From positions 62,001 to 126,000 of the forward strand of contig VGJW01000003.1 of NCBI GenBank assembly GCA_016867265.1: a DNA stretch of 64,000 nucleotides. The letters are read 5' to 3'. Both the position numbers and the translations under genes were made by a program. The notes below the pieces were generated by a model that searched no databases, was not told the origin of the DNA, and worked only from the letters and a program-made list of their open reading frames with translations. This document shows positions 58,987 through 64,000 of the stretch, one piece after another. The stretch is from Candidatus Tanganyikabacteria bacterium (lineage in GTDB: Bacteria; Cyanobacteriota; Sericytochromatia; S15B-MN24; VGJW01). How positions within the stretch are numbered: position 1 is the stretch's first letter; the number at the start of each line of letters is the position of its first letter.

Positions 58987-60225
58987 GTGCAAGTGAACCG
59001 GATGGGGCGCGTCCTCCAGACCCGGGCCTTCCGCTGGCTCTGGCTCGGGCAAGTCTTCAGCCAAGTGCCGGACAAGGTCTACTTCGTCCTGATGGTCGAG
59101 CTCGTCGCCCGCAGGACCGACCGGGATCCGACGTGGACCAGCGCCGTGCTGCTGGCCTACACGTTGCCGACGGTGCTCTTCGGAGCCCTGGCGGGTGCGC
59201 TGGTCGATCGCTGGCATCCGGTGGTGACGCAGGTCGTCTCCAATCTGCTGCGGGCGGCGTGCATCGCCCTCGTCCCCTGGGTCGCGCCCGAATCCCCCTG
59301 GCCCGTGGTGGTGCTGTCTTTCCTGGTGTCGACATTCTCCCAGCCCTACTCCCCTGCAGAGGGTGCCACGATCCCGCGGGTCGTCGCCCGGGATGACCTG
59401 CTGGGCGCGAACGCACTCTTCGCCGCCACGGTCATCGGGTCGATCCTGGTGGGGTTCCTGCTCGGGGAGCCCGTCGTTGTCCGTCTGGTGCCGGAGGCGC
59501 CGTGGCTGCCGGCGTTCGCCGTGACAGCCATGTATCTCGTGTCGACGGCTTTCCTGGCTTTCGTCCGGCTGCCGCCGGGGGATCACGCTCCTGCCGCCCG
59601 CAAGGGTTCACTGCTTGCGGATTTCCGCGAAGGGATGGGGTATCTGCTGCGCGAAGATGCCATCCGGGGCGCCATCCTCAGGCAAGTCGCCCTCTATGCG
59701 ATGTTCGCGGCGGTGGCGACCCTGGCCATCCTCTATGCCCAGGCGCGCTTCGGCCTGCCCTATACGTGGCTGTTGTCCGCGGCGGGTGCCGGCATGGCGG
59801 CCGGTTCATGGCTGGTGGGCCGGTGGGGGGACGGGCGCGCTCGCTTCGTCATGATGCGCGGGGGATTCCTCGGGGCGAGCCTTGCCCTTGCAACCATGGC
59901 GCTGTGGGTGCGTGGCGATGGCCCGACCACCATGGCCGGCATCTCGCCATGGCCTTGCCTGATGGCGGTGGGGGTGGGCCTCGCCTCGGCGTGGGTCGCG
60001 ATCCCGGCGCAGACCCTGCTGCAGGAAGAGGTGCCCGAAATGCTGCGTGGCAAGGTCTTTGCCGCTCGGGACGTCGCGACCAACCTGGCCACCTCCCTGC
60101 CGATGGGGGGCGTCGGCCCATTGGCCGCGCAGTTTGGCCTGACGCCGGTCCTTGCGGTCATGGGGGCCGGGATGTTCGCGCTCGCGCTGTTGCCCTCGCC
60201 GCGTCCTGCTGTCCGGGAGGACTGA
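58987..60225 (+). CDS. MFS exporter, EntS-like
   Basis: About 412 residues with 12 predicted membrane helices. LGQVFSQVPDKVYFVLMVELVAR at the N-terminus, the loop GALVDRWHPV (MFS motif A-like), and AFVRLPPG before the central loop. The closest type is the enterobactin exporter/MFS-3 group that extrudes small molecules. Starts at GTG 58987 or ATG 59002; neither has a clear ribosome binding site. The following glycosyltransferase starts one base after its stop. Substrate unknown. Confidence 0.88.
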   Translation: MQVNRMGRVLQTRAFRWLWLGQVFSQVPDKVYFVLMVELVARRTDRDPTWTSAVLLAYTLPTVLFGALAGALVDRWHPVVTQVVSNLLRAACIALVPWVAPESPWPVVVLSFLVSTFSQPYSPAEGATIPRVVARDDLLGANALFAATVIGSILVGFLLGEPVVVRLVPEAPWLPAFAVTAMYLVSTAFLAFVRLPPGDHAPAARKGSLLADFREGMGYLLREDAIRGAILRQVALYAMFAAVATLAILYAQARFGLPYTWLLSAAGAGMAAGSWLVGRWGDGRARFVMMRGGFLGASLALATMALWVRGDGPTTMAGISPWPCLMAVGVGLASAWVAIPAQTLLQEEVPEMLRGKVFAARDVATNLATSLPMGGVGPLAAQFGLTPVLAVMGAGMFALALLPSPRPAVRED

Positions 60226-60226
60226 G

Positions 60227-61456
60227 ATGCGCCTGCTCTATGTCGCTGACATGTACTATCCGCCGACCCTCGGAGGGAGTGCGATCGCCGTGCGCAGGCT
60301 CGCTCATGGCATGGCTGCGCGGGGTCACGAGGTGCAGGTCGTGGCGCCGGGCCACGGCCTGTTCGATACCGCGGAGAAGGATGGCCGGACCGTCGTGATC
60401 CGTTGCGGGGCGATTCCGGACCTTAGGCCCGGCATGGACCCTCGCAAGACCGGTATCCGCCTGCCCCTGCTGCCGGCCATCGCCATCCGCCGGGCCATGG
60501 ACCGTTTCCGTCCCGATCTGATTCACCTGCAGGTTCCGGGCTACACGGCGGCCACGGCAGCCGTCCTGGCCCGCCTCGACGGCACTCCCCTGGTCGCCAC
60601 GTGCCACGGCATCCCCGAGAACTTTTGGGCCCCGGGTGATCGCAGCCAACCGCTGTTCCAGGCGTTCGGGCGCTTCATCTGGTCGCTGATTCTCGAGAAC
60701 CTCGAGCGCTGTGACGCCGTCCTCGCGCCGACCCGAATCGCGGCGGACCTGCTGCGGGCCCAGGGGCTCAGGAAGGCGGCCCTGCCCGTATCCAACGGCG
60801 TGGACCTCGAGGTTTACCGACCGCCGGTCGACGCGGGGGAACGCCGGATGCTCCGGGCACGCTTCGGACTGCCTGACGAGGGGCCGGTCGTCCTGTATGC
60901 CGGCCGCTTTGCTCCCGAGAAGCGGCTGGAGGTGCTATTCGACGCGATGGCGCACATGTCGCCGGATGCCGCCGCCACGTGGGCCTTCGTGGGTCGTGGC
61001 GTGCTGGACCCCGTGGCGGAGCTTGGCCGGCGTGGCGTCGATACGTCCCGAGTCCGGATGCTCGGCCTGCTGATGGATCAGGACATGCCCCTGATCTACC
61101 GGGCCGTCGATGTCCTCGTGCTGCCGAGCGAAGCCGAACTTCAAGGCCTGGTCCTGCTCGAGGCTGCGGCCAGCGGCTGTGCACTGGTCGGGGCGCGGGC
61201 ACTGGCCATTCCCGAGGCCATCGAGCACGAGGTTACGGGCTTCCTCCACGAGCCGGGCGATGCGCCGGGGCTGGCGGCAGCCCTCTGGAGGCTGATCCGG
61301 GAGCCTGGCTTGCTCGACCGCATGGGATCGGCTGCCCAGGAGGCTGTCCGGCACCATGCCATCCCGGCCTGCCTCGACCGCACGCTGGCCATCTACGAGG
61401 AGGTCATGGCGCGTCGGGAGCGTCGGGGAACCGCGCCCGATCCAGAAGGCGCCTGA
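60227..61456 (+). CDS. Glycosyltransferase, GT4
   Basis: 409 residues from ATG 60227 (GGGAGG eight bases upstream). A standard GT4 GT-B enzyme: YVADMYYPPTLGGSAIAVRRLAHGM, LIHLQVPGY, VATCHGIPENFW, VSNGVDLEVYRP, YAGRFAPEKRLEVLFDAM and PSEAELQGLVLLEAAASGCALVGA with the E-x7-E nucleotide-sugar site. The organisation is like PimB/GPI-type mannosyltransferases acting on lipid acceptors, but the acceptor is not determined. Its 3' end overlaps the opposing RqcH-like gene by 53 bp, an unusually long convergent overlap. Confidence 0.9.
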   Translation: MRLLYVADMYYPPTLGGSAIAVRRLAHGMAARGHEVQVVAPGHGLFDTAEKDGRTVVIRCGAIPDLRPGMDPRKTGIRLPLLPAIAIRRAMDRFRPDLIHLQVPGYTAATAAVLARLDGTPLVATCHGIPENFWAPGDRSQPLFQAFGRFIWSLILENLERCDAVLAPTRIAADLLRAQGLRKAALPVSNGVDLEVYRPPVDAGERRMLRARFGLPDEGPVVLYAGRFAPEKRLEVLFDAMAHMSPDAAATWAFVGRGVLDPVAELGRRGVDTSRVRMLGLLMDQDMPLIYRAVDVLVLPSEAELQGLVLLEAAASGCALVGARALAIPEAIEHEVTGFLHEPGDAPGLAAALWRLIREPGLLDRMGSAAQEAVRHHAIPACLDRTLAIYEEVMARRERRGTAPDPEGA

Positions 61457-63146
61457 CCACGTCAGGATCGGGCGCCACGAGGACGGTCCGTGCCTGCCGG
61501 TGCAGGACCTTGCCTGGGGGCAGACCCTTGGCCTTGCGGATGTGGCGCCTCTGGGTCACGAGAACGGTCACGCGGCTGTCTTCCCTGCCACTGGATCGGC
61601 AGGCCGCCCACGTGGCGGCTTCGTGTAGCGTGCGGTCCGGCAAGGCGGTTCCCGGAACCGGAGGCCGGGCCAGGATATGGCCGCCGGCGTGGCGATCCGC
61701 GTGGAACCACCAATCGTCGGGCCTGGCCCAGTCCCTGAGCAAGAGGTCGCTCTCCCTAGGGGATCGACCGGCGACGATGAGCCAGCCGTCCGACGAGCGC
61801 CCCCTCAGGCCCGGTCCCTTGGGTGCCGGATCGGCAGTCGGGCGAGGTGAGGCAGGGAGTGGGGCGGGATCAGCTGCAGGATCGGGGTCTGTCCACGCGA
61901 GGCGGTGGCAGCGGGCCTCGGCTTCCGCAAGCCTTGGCAGGAGGTGCTGGCGCGTGCCTTCGGCCTTGCGCACGGCTGCATGGCGCCGGGAGGCCTCGGC
62001 TGCGGCCGTAGGGCCCGAACCGAGCTTCACGAGGATTTCGTCGTCATCCGCGAGGTTCCGCAGGCTGATGGACGTGGCACCGGCCTGCAGGGCTTCCGTC
62101 ACCTGCGGCAGCCATGTCAGCAGCAGGCTTGCCTCGAGGCGCAGGTGATCGGTATCGGGCAGCTGGTCCAAGACCTCGCACAACCGTGCGACCTCGGCAC
62201 GGGCCTCGCGCAGCAGGCGCTCGTGCTGCAGGCGGGCCTGATCCGTGTCCCGGGCGGCTTCCTGCATCCGGCCGGCTTCCGCCATGATCTGCTCCACGGC
62301 ATCGCTGGCGGTTGCGTCGGTCCGCGTGTCCAGGCGCCATGACCCGGGTCCCAGCCGCCGTGGGACCAGTTTGCCGGCTTCGGCACCGGTGCGCAACAGC
62401 GCCAGGTGCGCATCCAGCCGCTGCCAATCCGCCGGTGAGAGCTGGCGTGCCTGAAGCTCGGGCTGGATGCCGATTTCCTCGAGGCGATCCCGGGCATCTT
62501 CGCGGGACAGGCCTTGGACCCATGCGGGCAGGAGTTCGACGATAGTGCGTTCCTCTGGCATGTCCCCTGCCGGCAGCCCGCGTCCGGGCTGCCGGCAGCC
62601 CGGACGCACCGGCGGGAGCACATAGGGCAAGCCCGGCAAGATGCGGCGGACCCGACTCATGTGCCCCGGGACGCGTCGATCCGCCTCAAGCACGATGCCG
62701 TCCTCGTCTGCGAGGATGATGTTGCCGTGGCGCCCCGTCATCTCGACATGCAGGTGATGCGTCCGCATGTCCCCGAGTGCGTCCCGCCCACGGAAGGCCA
62801 GCGAGAGCAGCCGCTCGCCACCGGGTTGCGACACGCGCTCGAGGACGGTACCCGTCAGGTGCCGCCGCAGGGCCGACACGAAGCTGTCCGGATCCCCGGT
62901 GCCGGATGGATGGGCGGACGTGATCGCATTCGCGAAATCCTCCGCGACGCACGTCACTCTTGCGAGGCGTCCCGCGGCGCAAACGACGAGGCACGCCGTG
63001 CCCGGCCGAAGCCGGAGAACTACATGGCCCTGACCCACCCGGCGCACCCGGTCGATCCGAAGCCCGGTGGCCCGTTCCCTCAGGTCGGCACCCAGCGCCG
63101 TGACCGCAAGGCCGTCAAGGGGACGGGGGGCCCTATTTGAGGACAC
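61404..63146 (-). CDS. rqcH: Rqc2/RqcH-type NFACT protein
   Basis: About 580 residues from GTG 63146. The NFACT-N domain starts RPLDGLAVTALGADLRERATGLRIDRV, followed by EMTGRHGNIILADEDGIVL. Then come helix-hairpin-helix (WVQGLSREDARDRL), a long coiled coil (about 260-400, ARLQHERLLREARAEVARL) and the NFACT-R domain (DDWWFHADRHAGGHILAR). RqcH binds stalled 50S-peptidyl-tRNA complexes and adds C-terminal Ala tails in ribosome-associated quality control. The N-terminus overlaps the CheY-like gene end by about 14 bases, and the C-terminus overlaps the glycosyltransferase. Confidence 0.9.
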   Translation of the reverse strand: MSSNRAPRPLDGLAVTALGADLRERATGLRIDRVRRVGQGHVVLRLRPGTACLVVCAAGRLARVTCVAEDFANAITSAHPSGTGDPDSFVSALRRHLTGTVLERVSQPGGERLLSLAFRGRDALGDMRTHHLHVEMTGRHGNIILADEDGIVLEADRRVPGHMSRVRRILPGLPYVLPPVRPGCRQPGRGLPAGDMPEERTIVELLPAWVQGLSREDARDRLEEIGIQPELQARQLSPADWQRLDAHLALLRTGAEAGKLVPRRLGPGSWRLDTRTDATASDAVEQIMAEAGRMQEAARDTDQARLQHERLLREARAEVARLCEVLDQLPDTDHLRLEASLLLTWLPQVTEALQAGATSISLRNLADDDEILVKLGSGPTAAAEASRRHAAVRKAEGTRQHLLPRLAEAEARCHRLAWTDPDPAADPAPLPASPRPTADPAPKGPGLRGRSSDGWLIVAGRSPRESDLLLRDWARPDDWWFHADRHAGGHILARPPVPGTALPDRTLHEAATWAACRSSGREDSRVTVLVTQRRHIRKAKGLPPGKVLHRQARTVLVAPDPDVVRRLLDRARFPDAPDAP

Positions 63147-63492
63147 GCTCCAGCGTCCGCAGCACGTCCTCGGCCTGGAAGGGCTTGCCGATGAAGGCAT
63201 CCGCGCCGCCGGCGAGGCAGCGATGGATGATCTCGTCCTGGACCTGGGAGCTGCAGACAATCACCCGGGCCGCGGGATCCCGGCGCTTGATGGCCGCCAG
63301 AGCTGACTCGCCGTCCATGGTCGGCATCGCAAGGTCCAGCGTCACGACGTCGGGATGGTGCGCTGCCCAAGCATCGATGCCGGCTGCGCCATCTCCCGCT
63401 TCGGCCAGCACTTCGTGACCTGCCCGGGAGACAATGTCCTTCAGCATGCGTCGCATGAAGGAGGAATCGTCGACGATGACGAGAGTCGCCAT
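63133..63492 (-). CDS. Single-domain CheY-like response regulator
   Basis: 119 residues, a lone receiver domain. Acidic pair Asp8-Asp9 (VDDSSFMRRML), phospho-acceptor Asp53 (LDLAMPTMDG), Ser/Thr switch region VCSSQVQ near 80-83 and Lys103 in FIGKPF. The VDDSSFMRRMLKDI start is typical of chemotaxis-type regulators. No kinase or output domain is adjacent. It is followed by RqcH on the same strand with overlap. Confidence 0.94.
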   Translation of the reverse strand: MATLVIVDDSSFMRRMLKDIVSRAGHEVLAEAGDGAAGIDAWAAHHPDVVTLDLAMPTMDGESALAAIKRRDPAARVIVCSSQVQDEIIHRCLAGGADAFIGKPFQAEDVLRTLERVLK

Positions 63493-63515
63493 GTCCCGAT
63501 TGTGCGCCTCAGGGC

Positions 63516-64000
63516 TCAGGCGCGCAACCGGAGGGCGCCGGGCAGGACATGGAATTCCGCAGGTGTCGTCCCCAGGACCTCGCCATCGGCCTCGACAGGC
63601 ATGCGGACGGGGCTCGTCACCTTGATGCGCTCGCCCAGCATGACCTCGACCCGAGGATGCATCAAGTGCTGGCCGCGCAGCAGGGCCAGCAGCATCGAGG
63701 GCAGCTGCCAGGCAGGCAGGGCGCCCAGAAGCGCCAGGTCCAGGTGCCCGTCGTCCATCAGGGCCTGAGGTATGACCGGCAGGCCGCCCCCGAAGGCCCG
63801 GCCGTTGGCGATCACGATTTCCAAAAGTGGCATGGCCCGGGTCCAGGTGCCATCGACCTCGACGACGGCGTGGTCCGCCATCAGCTGGCTCCACGAGGCG
63901 AGGGTCGCCAGGATGTAGCTGGCCTTGCCCCAGGGCTTGCCTGTCCGGGCAAGGCGGTCGGCCACCCGTGCCCCCAGGCCCACCTCGGCCACGTTCAGAA
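63516..64000 (-). CDS. Diacylglycerol/lipid kinase family protein, C-terminal part
   Basis: Partial: the reading frame is open past the right edge. It begins (in view) with the conserved NVAEVGLGARVADR, then the DAGK/LCB5 C-terminal fold: VIANGRAFGGGLPVIPQALMDDGHLDLALL and PVRMPVEADGEVLGTTPAEFHVLPGALRL. The family phosphorylates diacylglycerol or related lipids; the ATP-binding half is outside the window. 23 bp separate it from the CheY-like gene downstream on the same strand. Confidence 0.88.
   Translation of the reverse strand, partial: LNVAEVGLGARVADRLARTGKPWGKASYILATLASWSQLMADHAVVEVDGTWTRAMPLLEIVIANGRAFGGGLPVIPQALMDDGHLDLALLGALPAWQLPSMLLALLRGQHLMHPRVEVMLGERIKVTSPVRMPVEADGEVLGTTPAEFHVLPGALRLRA

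Overview
The window is GC-rich, densely coded chromosomal DNA from a diderm bacterium. Three proteins end in a terminal Phe typical of outer-membrane barrels, several carry lipoboxes, and lytic transglycosylase, CsgG-domain and M16 proteins are present. An ATP-type PEP carboxykinase, a class II HisRS, an RqcH/NFACT protein, a PspA/Vipp1 homologue, a Ycf48-like lipoprotein and a gamma-carbonic-anhydrase-like protein are compatible with an uncultured lineage near the non-photosynthetic Cyanobacteriota. That placement is a weak inference. One tRNA (Leu, anticodon UAG) is present. I saw no rRNA, CRISPR array or prophage.

Layout. 1-17.8 kb is a housekeeping and envelope region: a partial membrane gene at the edge, a TPR protein, an EF-hand-like unknown, two tandem paralogous exported proteins, an ABC-2 exporter pair, a lytic transglycosylase, a CsgG-domain outer-membrane protein, tRNA-Leu, pckA, and a three-gene PspA / coiled-coil membrane protein / AAA+ ATPase operon. 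Divergent to that operon are hisS and a translationally coupled glycosyltransferase.

17.8-28.9 kb is an accessory island bounded by an internally deleted IS256-family remnant and an intact IS21-family element. A 19-bp sequence is repeated in direct orientation at both edges (18371-18389 and 28830-28848). Between the remnant and the IS21 element lies one tightly packed minus-strand operon: methyltransferase, FAD-type oxidoreductase, acyl carrier protein, AAC(3)-type acyltransferase, AMP-forming acyl ligase, PLP decarboxylase and a DUF4910 peptidase-like protein. It looks like a carrier-protein-based route that makes an acyl or aminoacyl group and attaches it to an amino sugar.

28.9-42.1 kb is a nonulosonic-acid (pseudaminic-acid-like) surface glycan locus. 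A plus-strand arm carries pseB, pseC and a two-domain glycosyltransferase. A convergent minus-strand arm carries two formyltransferase-like proteins, pseG, a PIG-L deacetylase, pseI, an SpsF-type nucleotidyltransferase, a decayed class III aminotransferase and a glycosyltransferase. No PseH-type N-acetyltransferase was recognised, so an N-formylated nonulosonate is a plausible product.

42.2-64 kb returns to general genome: a LysM/C39 peptidase, a DUF2442-like protein, a CrtC/AttH-type lipoprotein, a CPXCG protein, a fatty-acid-hydroxylase-type enzyme, rhodanese, a class C beta-lactamase-type hydrolase, a subtilase lipoprotein, a paired active/inactive M16 operon followed upstream by CoA-transferase subunits and a cyclophilin, an ICMT-like methyltransferase, the gamma-CA-like protein with a histidine-rich tail, two lipoproteins, an MFS exporter, another GT4 glycosyltransferase, RqcH, a CheY-like regulator and a partial diacylglycerol-kinase-type gene running off the right edge.
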